DNA of 64,000 nt from Flavobacterium beibuense (lineage in GTDB: Bacteria > Bacteroidota > Bacteroidia > Flavobacteriales > Flavobacteriaceae). The stretch spans positions 124,001 to 188,000 of the forward strand of contig NZ_JUIW01000001.1 of assembly GCF_004151245.1 (NCBI RefSeq), given 5' to 3'. The number at the start of each line of letters is the position of its first letter. Position 1 is the stretch's first letter. Position numbers and translations under genes: made by a program. Below the pieces are notes generated by a model. That model saw nothing but the letters and a program-made list of their open reading frames with translations. It had not been told where the DNA came from and did no database searches. Positions 32,016-40,271 of this stretch are shown here, one piece after another.

Positions 32016-32082
32016 AATTCTAACTGATAGTAAGCGAATTCTAAACGACAACAGTTGGGAGAAGGATAAAAAAATATATTTG
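32016..32082 (+). promoter_or_regulatory. Second LytTR-type direct-repeat operator and promoter
   Basis: AATTCTAA at 32016-32023 and 32037-32044, again 21 bases apart. A TATATTTG -7 box follows at 32075-32082, 30 bases after the second repeat (29 in the kinase promoter). No good -33 box. The identical repeat, spacing and offset make it very likely that the same regulator controls both promoters. Confidence 0.7.
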
Positions 32083-32112
32083 GAAGACCGATTAACCACA
32101 CACTAAACTAAT

Positions 32113-34245
32113 ATGAAAAAGAAATTACTTTATTTATTACTACTGTTCTCGGGTATTGTTAGTGCCCAGATAGTTAATATACCCGATATAAATTTTAAGA
32201 ATAAACTGTTGTCGGCAAGTATATCTAATGATGTTGCTAAAGATGTTAACGGTAATTCAATTGTTATTGATGTTAACAATGATTATGAGATTCAAGTGAG
32301 TGAGGCGCTTTTAGTTTGGGAGTTGAACTTGTTTGGTGCAGGAATAACTGATGCCACTGGTTTGGAGTATTTTACTAATTTGAGAAGCTTAGAATGTTCA
32401 AATAATAGTGGTCTTACTTCTTTAGATCTAACGAGTTTAATTAATCTGGAAGGTTTTGATTGTGATGCAGGAACCGGATTAGAGTTTTTAAGCTTTGCAG
32501 GTTTGTCCAATCTTCAAACGGTTTATATCTCAGATACGAATCTCGAAACAATTAATCTTACGGGAACAATAGGAATGCAAGAATTTGTATTGGAAGATGT
32601 TCCTGTTTCAAATTTAGATTTCTCTTATATTACTGACCTTACTAAATTAGAGCTTTATAATACTAATCTTATAAATATTGATTTAAGTAATTCTTCTTTT
32701 CTTCCTCTGTTAAAATGTATTGGTAATAACCTTTTGGAAACCATTAATCTTAAAAATGGGAATAGTTTTTATGTGGGGCTTGGCTCAGATATAAGTGATA
32801 ACCCCAATCTTAATTTCATATGTGTGGATGAAGGTGAAGAGTCTTTGGTAGAAGGGTTTATTGGTTCTGGTAATAATCCTTCGTACAGTTCTTATTGCTC
32901 TTTCACTCCGGGAGGCGATTACAATATTATAACCGGGAATGCTGTTTTTGATGCTGACAGTGACGGTTGTGGTCCGGAAGATTTTCCATATCCTTTTGTA
33001 AAACTTAGCATAAATGATGATGCAGAAGAAGGCTATGTTTTTACGAATACAAATGGCGAATATAGCTTTTATACTCAGGAGGGAGATTTTACAGTAACTC
33101 CTGAATTTGAGGATGACTGGTTTACAGTAACTCCTGCATCGGTTAACTTCCCGGTAGTAGACGGTTCTGTTTCTGTTCAAAATTTTTGTATAGCACCTAA
33201 TGGCGTGCATAATGATGTAGAAGTTGTTATGGTGCCAGTAGTACCTGCAATGCCTGGCTTTGATGCTGTGTATAAAATAGTCTATAAAAACAAGGGAAAT
33301 CAGATAGCTTCAGGAACTGTAGGTTGTGCATGGGATTATCAAATCCTTACACCTGTTGCTTTAGAACCAATGGCTGACGATATAGGGTTGGGAATTTATG
33401 GATGGAACTACTCTAACCTGCAGCCATTTGAAAACAGGGAAATTTTAATGACACTGCATGTTAACAGCCCTACGGATGAACCAGCTGTGTATATTGATGA
33501 TGTATTGCCTTTTACAGCAAATATTAACGGAGGAACAGATGAAAATCCCGGGGATAATGAGTATGTGTTTAATCAGATTGTTATAGGCGCATACGATCCT
33601 AATAACATAATATGTATAGAAGGTGAAACTGCATCGGTAGATGATATAGGTAATTATCTGCATTACGTGGTTAATTTTGAAAATACAGGTACCGCAGCAG
33701 CTTCTTTTGTTGTAGTTAAACATATTATCAATGAGACTGATTTTGATATTTCGTCGCTTCAGATTTTAAACAGCTCCCATCAGGTTGAAGCAAGAATAAC
33801 AGGTAATGTTATCGAGTTTATTTTTGCTAATATTAATCTTAATGCCCTTGATCACGGTAATATACTGTTTAAGCTTAAATCTAAAGCTGATTTGGCAGAA
33901 GGTGATCAGGTAATGAATCAGGCGAACATTTACTTTGATTATAATTCTCCTGTAGAAACAAATGAAGCTATTACTGAGTTTGCAGGTATTTTAGGAACTG
34001 GTGAATTTATTCAGGACACTTCTGTTAAGGTTTATCCTAATCCGGCAACAGATATGATTACTATCATGGCAGATGCTAATTTACAGTCAATAAGCCTGTA
34101 TGATATACAGGGTAGATTACTGCAAACGCAACTGGTAAACAACAAAGAAACAAAACTTAATATTTCGGATAGGCAAAAAGGAATTTACTTACTTAAAATA
34201 ACTTCTGATAAGGGAGTTAAGGTGGAAAAAATTGTAAAAGAATAA
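32113..34245 (+). CDS. T9SS-secreted protein with leucine-rich-repeat-like N-terminus
   Basis: The 710-residue protein has a signal peptide (MKKKLLYLLLLFSGIVSAQ). Residues about 75-240 form irregular leucine-rich repeats (for example LRSLECSNNSGLTSLDL). From about 275 a SdrD-like carboxypeptidase-regulatory segment appears (GNAVFDADSDGCG). Beta domains similar to conserved surface-repeat domains follow (GAYDPNNIICIEGE, YLHYVVNFENTGTAAA), and then a type A T9SS sorting domain from about 635 (VKVYPNPATDMITIMAD). It should be exported across the outer membrane and be cell-surface bound or released. Its role is unknown; adhesion or binding is a guess. It is the probable target of the LytTR system next door. 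Confidence 0.85.
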   Translation: MKKKLLYLLLLFSGIVSAQIVNIPDINFKNKLLSASISNDVAKDVNGNSIVIDVNNDYEIQVSEALLVWELNLFGAGITDATGLEYFTNLRSLECSNNSGLTSLDLTSLINLEGFDCDAGTGLEFLSFAGLSNLQTVYISDTNLETINLTGTIGMQEFVLEDVPVSNLDFSYITDLTKLELYNTNLINIDLSNSSFLPLLKCIGNNLLETINLKNGNSFYVGLGSDISDNPNLNFICVDEGEESLVEGFIGSGNNPSYSSYCSFTPGGDYNIITGNAVFDADSDGCGPEDFPYPFVKLSINDDAEEGYVFTNTNGEYSFYTQEGDFTVTPEFEDDWFTVTPASVNFPVVDGSVSVQNFCIAPNGVHNDVEVVMVPVVPAMPGFDAVYKIVYKNKGNQIASGTVGCAWDYQILTPVALEPMADDIGLGIYGWNYSNLQPFENREILMTLHVNSPTDEPAVYIDDVLPFTANINGGTDENPGDNEYVFNQIVIGAYDPNNIICIEGETASVDDIGNYLHYVVNFENTGTAAASFVVVKHIINETDFDISSLQILNSSHQVEARITGNVIEFIFANINLNALDHGNILFKLKSKADLAEGDQVMNQANIYFDYNSPVETNEAITEFAGILGTGEFIQDTSVKVYPNPATDMITIMADANLQSISLYDIQGRLLQTQLVNNKETKLNISDRQKGIYLLKITSDKGVKVEKIVKE

Positions 34246-34571
34246 AATTCCGAAAAAGAAAATCTTCATGATGAAAGGTCGGTTCATATTTTGTACCGGC
34301 CTTTTAATTTTTAAGTAAATTATATTCTAAAACGAAACATGCAGATTATTAACAGATTAGTTTTAAAAAATTAATTAAAAAATAGATTTTTAAGGGGTCA
34401 AAATGCTCTTATTTTGAATATTTTTCAATTTATATAGCTTCAAAGTAAGAACTTTTGTTTTTTATACGCAGATTTAACGATTTTAATAAGTAATTTTCTT
34501 CCTAAATAAATTACAATTTATTAAATTCGCAGGAATATAAAATTTACAAACAAAAATAAACTCAATACATC
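34246..34571. other. Intergenic region with terminator and weak promoter before gltA
   Basis: This 326-base AT-rich gap holds the terminator at 34274-34310 and, close to gltA, TAAATTCG (34522-34529), one base off the TAnnTTTG box. An additional small inverted repeat (CAAAAT ... ATTTTG, about 34399-34416) is present. No coding frame was seen. Confidence 0.5.
34274..34310 (+). terminator. Terminator after the secreted LRR-like protein gene
   Basis: AAAGGTCGGT (34274-34283) pairs with ACCGGCCTTT (34295-34304) and is followed by a T-rich tract. Confidence 0.8.
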
Positions 34572-35855
34572 ATGTCAAATATTGCAATATTGGAAATTGA
34601 TGGCAAAAAATATGAGTTTCCGGTAATTGTGGGAACTGAAAATGAAGTAGCTATCGATATTAATAAGCTTAGAGGTGAAACAGGCGCCATTACTATAGAT
34701 CCGGGTTATAAAAATTCGGGCTCATGTACCAGTGATATTACCTTTCTGGATGGAGAACAGGGTATTTTACGTTACAGAGGATATTCTATAGAGGATCTTG
34801 CCGAAAAATCTAACTTTTTAGAAGTAGCTTATCTTTTAATTTTTGGAGAACTTCCTACTGCAGCTCAAATACAAAAATTTGAGAATGACATAAAAAAATA
34901 TACACTTGTAAACGAGGAAATGAAAAACATCATTGATGGTTTCCCTAAAACGGCTCACCCAATGGGAGTTTTAGCATCGTTAACAAGTGCTCTTACTGCG
35001 TTTAACCCTAAATCGGTTAATGTAGAGAACGAAAAAGAGATGTATGAGGCTGTTTGTAAAACTATGGCTAAGTTTTTAGTTATAGCAACTTGGACTTACA
35101 GAAAAAACATGGGTTATCCTCTAAACTATTATGATAACACTAAAGGGTATGTAGAAAACTTTATGCGCTTAATGTTTGAGCTTCCTACAGGTCCTTACAA
35201 AATGAATCCTGTTGTTGTTAACGCCCTTGATAAACTATTTATACTTCATGCAGACCACGAGCAAAACTGTTCTACTTCTACAGTAAGAATGGTAGGTTCA
35301 TCTCATGCAGGTTTATTTGCTTCAATTTCTGCAGGTGTATCTGCACTTTGGGGTCCGCTTCATGGTGGTGCTAACCAGGCTGTGCTTGAAATGCTTGAGG
35401 AAATTCAAAAAGATGGTGGTGATGCTGAAAAATTCCTTGCGAAAGCAAAAGATAAAAATGATCCATTCCGTTTAATGGGCTTCGGTCACAGGGTATATAA
35501 AAACTTTGACCCAAGAGCAAAAATCATCAAGAAAGCAGCAGACGAGGTTCTTGCAGACTTAGGTGTTGATGATCCGGTACTTGATATCGCTAAAAAACTT
35601 GAAAAAGCAGCTCTTGAGGACGATTACTTCAAATCAAGAAACCTGTATCCTAACGTAGATTTCTATTCAGGAATCATTTACAGGGCTATGGGTATACCAA
35701 CAGAAATGTTTACTGTGCTGTTTGCTATAGGCCGTTTACCGGGTTGGATTGCTCAGTGGAAAGAAATGAGAGTAAACAAAGAGCCAATTGGTCGTCCGAG
35801 ACAGGTTTACACAGGTAGTCCTCTTAGGGATTTTAAAGATTTAAATAACAGATAA
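34572..35855 (+). CDS. gltA: Citrate synthase
   Basis: A 427-residue type II-length citrate synthase condensing acetyl-CoA with oxaloacetate at the entry of the TCA cycle. Landmarks are GYKNSGSCTSDITFLDGEQG, the catalytic segment LWGPLHGGANQAVLEML and GFGHRVYKNFDPRAKI. The N-terminal 50-residue beta domain is that of Gram-negative hexameric enzymes. It has its own terminator, so the next genes form a separate unit. Confidence 0.98.
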   Translation: MSNIAILEIDGKKYEFPVIVGTENEVAIDINKLRGETGAITIDPGYKNSGSCTSDITFLDGEQGILRYRGYSIEDLAEKSNFLEVAYLLIFGELPTAAQIQKFENDIKKYTLVNEEMKNIIDGFPKTAHPMGVLASLTSALTAFNPKSVNVENEKEMYEAVCKTMAKFLVIATWTYRKNMGYPLNYYDNTKGYVENFMRLMFELPTGPYKMNPVVVNALDKLFILHADHEQNCSTSTVRMVGSSHAGLFASISAGVSALWGPLHGGANQAVLEMLEEIQKDGGDAEKFLAKAKDKNDPFRLMGFGHRVYKNFDPRAKIIKKAADEVLADLGVDDPVLDIAKKLEKAALEDDYFKSRNLYPNVDFYSGIIYRAMGIPTEMFTVLFAIGRLPGWIAQWKEMRVNKEPIGRPRQVYTGSPLRDFKDLNNR

Positions 35856-35876
35856 TTGTTATCGTTTTAAATAGTT

Positions 35877-35904
35877 AAGGCTCTGCAATGCAGAGCCTTT
35901 TTTG
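35877..35904 (+). terminator. Terminator after gltA
   Basis: AAGGCTCTGC pairs with GCAGAGCCTT around a three-base loop, followed by a T run. Confidence 0.9.
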
Positions 35905-36008
35905 TTAAGGTATTATTATTAATTAGCCTTTAATTGTTATTTGTTTTGTGTAATTAATAGCAAGGAAACTAATATTGTAATAAATGTTTATAATTAGAGG
36001 GCATTTTT

Positions 36009-36016
36009 TATATTTG
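36009..36016 (+). promoter_or_regulatory. -7 box of the amidinotransferase operon
   Basis: TATATTTG matches TAnnTTTG and lies 17 bases before the ATG at 36034. A GTTTA sequence near 35986-35990 is a weak -33 candidate. The leader would be very short. Confidence 0.55.
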
Positions 36017-36033
36017 CCTAAAAGCCAAAAACT

Positions 36034-36948
36034 ATGTTGAATTTAAATATAAAGAACGAAACATCAAGATTAAGGGCTGTTATTCTGGGTACTGCTGTCA
36101 GCAACGGGCCAACTCCGGAAATATACGAAGCATACGACCCAAAATCTCTTGAGCACATTAAAGCCGGAACCTATCCTGTAGAAAAGGATATGGTAGAGGA
36201 AATGGAAGCTTTTAATAAGGTGTTTGAGAAATATGACGTTAAGGTATACCGTCCTGAAATTATAGAAAACTATAACCAGATATTTAGCCGTGATATCGGT
36301 TTTGTAATTGAGGATGTATTCATCAAAGCTAATATTCTTCCTGACAGGGAGAGGGAGCTTGAAGCGATACAATATATCATCGACCAGATTGATCCTGGAA
36401 AAGTTGTACGTCCTCCGGATGAAGTACATATAGAAGGGGGAGATGTTATGCCCTGGAACGATCATATCTTTATAGGTACTTATAAGGGTAGCGATTATAA
36501 AGATTATATTACTGCAAGAACAAATATGCAGGGTGTAAACTATATAAAAGAGCTTTTCCCTAATAAGATTGTAAAGGAGTTTGATCTTGTAAAGTCTAAA
36601 ATAGAACCTCGTGATAATGCCCTGCACTTAGATTGCTGCTTCCAGCCTATAGGTACAGATAAGGGAATTATCTATAAAAGCGGTTTCCGTGAAGAGGCAG
36701 ATTATATGTACCTTGTTAATCTGTTTGGTATGGAAAACCTTTTTCATATCGATAGGGAAGAGATGTATAATATGACATCTAACGTGTTTTCTATAGCACC
36801 TGATGTGGTTGTTATAGAAAAGAACTTTACCAGACTAAAAAAATGGTTACTTGAAAGGGACTTTACAGTAGAAGAAGTTCCATATGCTGAAATTGCAAAG
36901 CAGGAAGGGCTTTTAAGATGTTCTACCCTGCCTTTAATAAGGCATTAA
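36034..36948 (+). CDS. Amidinotransferase-fold hydrolase (dimethylarginine dimethylaminohydrolase-like)
   Basis: A 304-residue enzyme of the guanidine-modifying superfamily. Visible active-site parts are SRDIGFVIED, the acidic/His segment HIEGGDVMPW, DNALHLDCCFQPIG and the C-terminal nucleophile region LLRCSTLPLIRH with Cys296. Members attack the guanidine carbon of arginine or its derivatives through a thiouronium intermediate, as hydrolases or transferases. The exact substrate cannot be assigned. It is followed after 21 bases by ctlX, a second enzyme of the same fold, which suggests an arginine/citrulline-related path. Confidence 0.85.
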   Translation: MLNLNIKNETSRLRAVILGTAVSNGPTPEIYEAYDPKSLEHIKAGTYPVEKDMVEEMEAFNKVFEKYDVKVYRPEIIENYNQIFSRDIGFVIEDVFIKANILPDRERELEAIQYIIDQIDPGKVVRPPDEVHIEGGDVMPWNDHIFIGTYKGSDYKDYITARTNMQGVNYIKELFPNKIVKEFDLVKSKIEPRDNALHLDCCFQPIGTDKGIIYKSGFREEADYMYLVNLFGMENLFHIDREEMYNMTSNVFSIAPDVVVIEKNFTRLKKWLLERDFTVEEVPYAEIAKQEGLLRCSTLPLIRH

Positions 36949-36969
36949 TAATATCCTTATCTTTATATT

Positions 36970-37905
36970 ATGAGACAGATTACAGATACTATACTAATGA
37001 TACGTCCTGTTGCTTTCAGGATGAATGAACAAACTGCAGTAAACAATTATTATCAGAAGATAATGGATAATCTGCTGCCTGATACTGTTAATGCTAAAGC
37101 ACAGCAGGAGTTTGATGCTTTTGCAGATAAACTTAAGGCGGCCGGAGTAAATGTAGTTGTTGTGGATGATACCGTCAATCCGGATACTCCTGATTCTATA
37201 TTCCCAAATAACTGGGTTTCTTTCCATGAAAATGGGGATGTAGCCTTATATCCTATGTTTGCAGAAAACCGCAGGCTGGAGAGAAGGGAAGAGATTCTTG
37301 ATATGCTGGAGGATAAAGGTTTTGTGATAGAAAATATAGTAGATTATACTTCGGCAGAAGAGGATGATATTTTTCTTGAGGGGACTGGTAGTATCGTTCT
37401 TGACAGGGTCAATCATAAAGCCTATTGCGCCTTATCACCTCGTGCCGAAGAGGAACTGTTTATAGAGTTTTGTGAAGATTTTGAATATACTCCTGTTATA
37501 TTTGAGGCATTCCAGACAGTAGACGGTGAGCGCAAGCATATATACCATACCAATGTAATGATGTGTATTGGTGAGACATTTGCAGTTATTTGCTCAGACT
37601 GTATTGATGATAAAAAGGAGCGTAAAATGGTGTTGGATAACCTTAAGTCAGACGGAAAGGAGATTATCCTTCTTACTGAGGAGCAACTAAATCATTTTGC
37701 AGGAAATATGTTACAGGTTAGTGGCAATAATAACAAGGGTTATCTCGTTATGAGTGCTTCGGCCCATCAGGTTCTAACTAAAGACCAAATTGCAAAAATT
37801 GAAAAACATACAGAAATTTTAAGTTCAAGCCTTGATACCATTGAAGCCTGCGGAGGCGGTAGCGCACGATGCATGATGGCAGAGGTGTTTTTACTTAAAC
37901 AATAA
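36970..37905 (+). CDS. ctlX: Citrulline hydrolase-like enzyme CtlX
   Basis: This 311-residue protein is of the CtlX group in the amidinotransferase superfamily. It opens with MRQITDTILMIRPVAFRMNE, has FPNNWVSFHENGDVALYPMF and an acidic loop (FLEGTGSIVLDR), and ends in GGGSARCMMAEVFL with nucleophile Cys301. CtlX was named for citrulline use in Francisella, where it is thought to release ammonia and CO2 from the ureido group. The gene is two bases from the Rrf2 regulator gene that follows, so the three genes are probably cotranscribed. Confidence 0.85.
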   Translation: MRQITDTILMIRPVAFRMNEQTAVNNYYQKIMDNLLPDTVNAKAQQEFDAFADKLKAAGVNVVVVDDTVNPDTPDSIFPNNWVSFHENGDVALYPMFAENRRLERREEILDMLEDKGFVIENIVDYTSAEEDDIFLEGTGSIVLDRVNHKAYCALSPRAEEELFIEFCEDFEYTPVIFEAFQTVDGERKHIYHTNVMMCIGETFAVICSDCIDDKKERKMVLDNLKSDGKEIILLTEEQLNHFAGNMLQVSGNNNKGYLVMSASAHQVLTKDQIAKIEKHTEILSSSLDTIEACGGGSARCMMAEVFLLKQ

Positions 37906-37907
37906 AT

Positions 37908-38321
37908 ATGCTTTCTAAGAAAACTAAATACGGATTAAAGGCTCTTATCTACATTGCTAAGCATTCGGGTACAGAGCCTGTCCTTATATCTGAAATATCG
38001 GATCGCGAGCGTATACCCAAAAAGTTCCTTGAAGCTATTCTTTTGGATTTAAAAAAGTTTGGTATTCTTGGGTCTAAAAAGGGTAAGGGTGGAGGATACT
38101 ACCTGCTTAAAGATCCTAAAGAAATTTCTGCAGCTACAATCATTAGGGTTTTAGACGGTCCTTTAGCCATGCTTCCATGTGTTAGCCTTAACTATTATGA
38201 AAAGTGTGATGATTGTCCGGATGAGGCAAAATGTAACCTTAATAAATTTCTTGCACAGGTGAGAGATAACACGCTTAGCCTGCTTCAGCAAAGGTCTTTG
38301 TATGATTTGGCGATTTTATAA
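37908..38321 (+). CDS. Rrf2-family transcriptional regulator
   Basis: A 137-residue Rrf2 protein with an N-terminal winged helix (MLSKKTKYGLKALIYIAKHS; LDLKKFGILGSKKGKGGGYY). A C-terminal cysteine cluster (CVSLNYYEKCDDCPDEAKC) could bind an iron-sulfur cluster or respond to thiol state, but its spacing differs from that of IscR. Relatives such as CymR control sulfur assimilation. It directly precedes the sulfate assimilation operon, whose promoter carries a long dyad, so it is the probable regulator of that operon. Confidence 0.92.
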   Translation: MLSKKTKYGLKALIYIAKHSGTEPVLISEISDRERIPKKFLEAILLDLKKFGILGSKKGKGGGYYLLKDPKEISAATIIRVLDGPLAMLPCVSLNYYEKCDDCPDEAKCNLNKFLAQVRDNTLSLLQQRSLYDLAIL

Positions 38322-38333
38322 CAAAAAAATTTA

Positions 38334-38374
38334 TACTATTACTCTATAAAATCTATAGACTAATAGTATATTTG
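38334..38374 (+). promoter_or_regulatory. Dyad operator and promoter of the sulfate assimilation operon
   Basis: TACTATTACTCTATA (38334-38348) and TATAGACTAATAGTA (38354-38368) form an inverted repeat matching at 14 of 15 positions around five bases. The right arm runs into a TATATTTG -7 box (38367-38374). A protein bound here would cover the promoter. The adjacent Rrf2 gene makes that protein the natural candidate. Confidence 0.7.
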
Positions 38375-38399
38375 AAAAAATTAATACGAGGGAAGACAA

Positions 38400-38672
38400 A
38401 TGCTTGATTTGATAAAAGCCAAAAAGAACTTTTCACTAAAAGACAGCCCTAAGATTTCGGCTATAAAAGCAGTGACCTGGCGTATAGTAGGTACTATAGA
38501 TACAATGATAATTTCCTATATACTAACCGGTAACATTACAATTGCATTTTCTATAGGGAGTGTAGAGGTAATGTCTAAAATGCTGCTTTATTTTTTACAT
38601 GAAAGGGCCTGGGCAAGATTAACCAGAAAGAATAGTAATGAAGGTAATGGAGAGATTAAAATATCTGAATAA
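38400..38672 (+). CDS. DUF2061 small membrane protein
   Basis: A 90-residue protein matching the DUF2061 pattern (SAIKAVTWRIVGTIDTMIIS, SIGSVEVMSKMLLYFLHERA), with two likely membrane segments at about 24-42 and 46-66. It is the first gene of the sulfate assimilation operon, and its end overlaps the start of cysH by 35 bases, which suggests coupling. Its biochemical role is unknown. An accessory role in sulfate or sulfite movement is only a guess from context. Confidence 0.85.
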   Translation: MLDLIKAKKNFSLKDSPKISAIKAVTWRIVGTIDTMIISYILTGNITIAFSIGSVEVMSKMLLYFLHERAWARLTRKNSNEGNGEIKISE

Positions 38673-39360
38673 GGAATTACAGGGCAAAAGTATAGAAGAG
38701 GCTATTGGTTTTGTACTGCAAAATATAGAGGGTAAAAAGGTTTTTTCTACGTCTTTTGGTATAGAAGACCAGTTGTTAACACACTATATGGTTCCGCATC
38801 ATAGTCAGGTTTCAGTTTTTACACTGGATACCGGAAGACAGTTTAACGAAACCTACGAGGTGTTTCATAAAACCCAAAAAAAATACACTTCATTAACCAT
38901 TGAAACTTATTTTCCTGATGAACAGGATGTAAAAGAATATGTTTCCGTAAATGGGATAAATGGTTTTTACGACAGTATAGAAAAGCGAAAATCCTGCTGT
39001 TACGTAAGGAAGGTAAAACCGTTACAGCGCGCCATTAAAGGTGCTGATTTATGGATAACAGGCCTGCGTGCAGAACAATCGCAAAACCGGGAAGAGATGG
39101 AGTTTTTAGAGTGGGACGAAGTGAACCAGCTTATAAAATTCAATCCTTTATTGCATTACAGTCTTAAACGGGTAGAGCAGGAAATTAATCAGTTTAATAT
39201 ACCCATAAACAGTTTATATAAAAAAGGCTTTCTAAGCATTGGCTGTGCACCCTGTACCAGAGCCCTTGAAGAAGGGGAAGACTTTAGAGCAGGCCGCTGG
39301 TGGTGGGAAAACGGAAAAAAAGAATGCGGACTGCATATTCATCAGGATAAAAATTATTAA
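38638..39360 (+). CDS. cysH: Assimilatory adenylylsulfate (APS) reductase, CysH family
   Basis: A 240-residue CysH protein. It has CysCys at 120-121, CAPC at 203-206 and a KKECGLH segment with Cys230. The CC...CxxC pair is the [4Fe-4S] site of plant/bacillus-type APS reductases and is absent from the E. coli PAPS type, so APS is the likely substrate, reduced to sulfite. This fits the absence of an APS kinase (cysC). The start at 38638 lies inside DUF2061; an ATG at 38647 (MERLKYLNKEL) is an alternative. Confidence 0.93.
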   Translation: MKVMERLKYLNKELQGKSIEEAIGFVLQNIEGKKVFSTSFGIEDQLLTHYMVPHHSQVSVFTLDTGRQFNETYEVFHKTQKKYTSLTIETYFPDEQDVKEYVSVNGINGFYDSIEKRKSCCYVRKVKPLQRAIKGADLWITGLRAEQSQNREEMEFLEWDEVNQLIKFNPLLHYSLKRVEQEINQFNIPINSLYKKGFLSIGCAPCTRALEEGEDFRAGRWWWENGKKECGLHIHQDKNY

Positions 39361-39362
39361 TC

Positions 39363-40268
39363 ATGACACATTACATACAATCACATCTGCAAACGCTGGA
39401 GGATGAAAGTATTTATATAATACGGGAAGTAGTGGCACAGTTTCAAAAACCGGTGTTGCTTTTTTCCGGGGGAAAAGACTCCATAACGCTGGCAAGGCTG
39501 GCGCAAAAAGCTTTTTACCCAGCAAAAATACCATTCCCGTTTTTGCATATAGATACCGGGCATAATTTCCCTGAAACTATTGAATTTAGAGATCAGCTTG
39601 TAAAGGAACTTGGTGTTGAACTTATTGTACGCTATGTACAGGATAGTATAGACCAAAAGAAAGTACAGGAAGAAACAGGTAAATATGCAAGCCGTAACGC
39701 ATTGCAAACTGTAACCCTGCTGGATGCTATTGAAGAGTTTGGTTTTGATGCCTGTATGGGCGGAGCAAGACGCGATGAGGAAAAATCCAGGGCTAAAGAA
39801 AGAATATTCTCCGTAAGGGATGACTTTGGACAATGGGATGCAAAAAAACAACGTCCTGAGTTATTCAATATACTGAATGGTAAAATACACTTTGGCGAAA
39901 ATGTAAGGGCATTTCCTATAAGCAACTGGACCGAAGAGGATGTGTGGAATTACATTGCACAGGAAGAAATTGGTTTGCCAAGTATTTATTTTGCCCATAA
40001 GCGTAAACTGGTGAAAAGGGATGGTGCCTTTTTAGCGCATTCTGATTATCTGAACCTAGTGGAAACCGATGAGATAGTAGAATCGATTGTACGTTTCAGA
40101 ACTGTAGGGGATATGACCTGTACGGCTGCTTTCGTTTCGGAAGCCAATACAATACCTGATATTATGTATGAAAACAAATCTTCCAAATCTTCGGAGAGAG
40201 GTGCCAGAATGGACGATAAACGTTCGGAAGCGGCATTGGAACAAAGAAAGAAAGGAGGGTATTTTTAA
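39363..40268 (+). CDS. cysD: Sulfate adenylyltransferase subunit 2
   Basis: This 301-residue catalytic subunit of ATP sulfurylase makes APS from sulfate and ATP. The PP-loop is SGGKDSITLARLA near 33-45, with LHIDTGHNFPETI and the typical C-terminus DDKRSEAALEQRKKGGYF. It lies two bases after cysH and three before cysN, as part of one operon. Confidence 0.97.
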   Translation: MTHYIQSHLQTLEDESIYIIREVVAQFQKPVLLFSGGKDSITLARLAQKAFYPAKIPFPFLHIDTGHNFPETIEFRDQLVKELGVELIVRYVQDSIDQKKVQEETGKYASRNALQTVTLLDAIEEFGFDACMGGARRDEEKSRAKERIFSVRDDFGQWDAKKQRPELFNILNGKIHFGENVRAFPISNWTEEDVWNYIAQEEIGLPSIYFAHKRKLVKRDGAFLAHSDYLNLVETDEIVESIVRFRTVGDMTCTAAFVSEANTIPDIMYENKSSKSSERGARMDDKRSEAALEQRKKGGYF

Positions 40269-40271
40269 GAT

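Noticed and set aside
36070..36627. Minus-strand open frame of 185 codons
   Set aside because: Antisense to the amidinotransferase-fold gene; composition is that of a shadow frame.
39381..39851. Minus-strand open frame of 156 codons
   Set aside because: Antisense to cysD with no recognisable motif.
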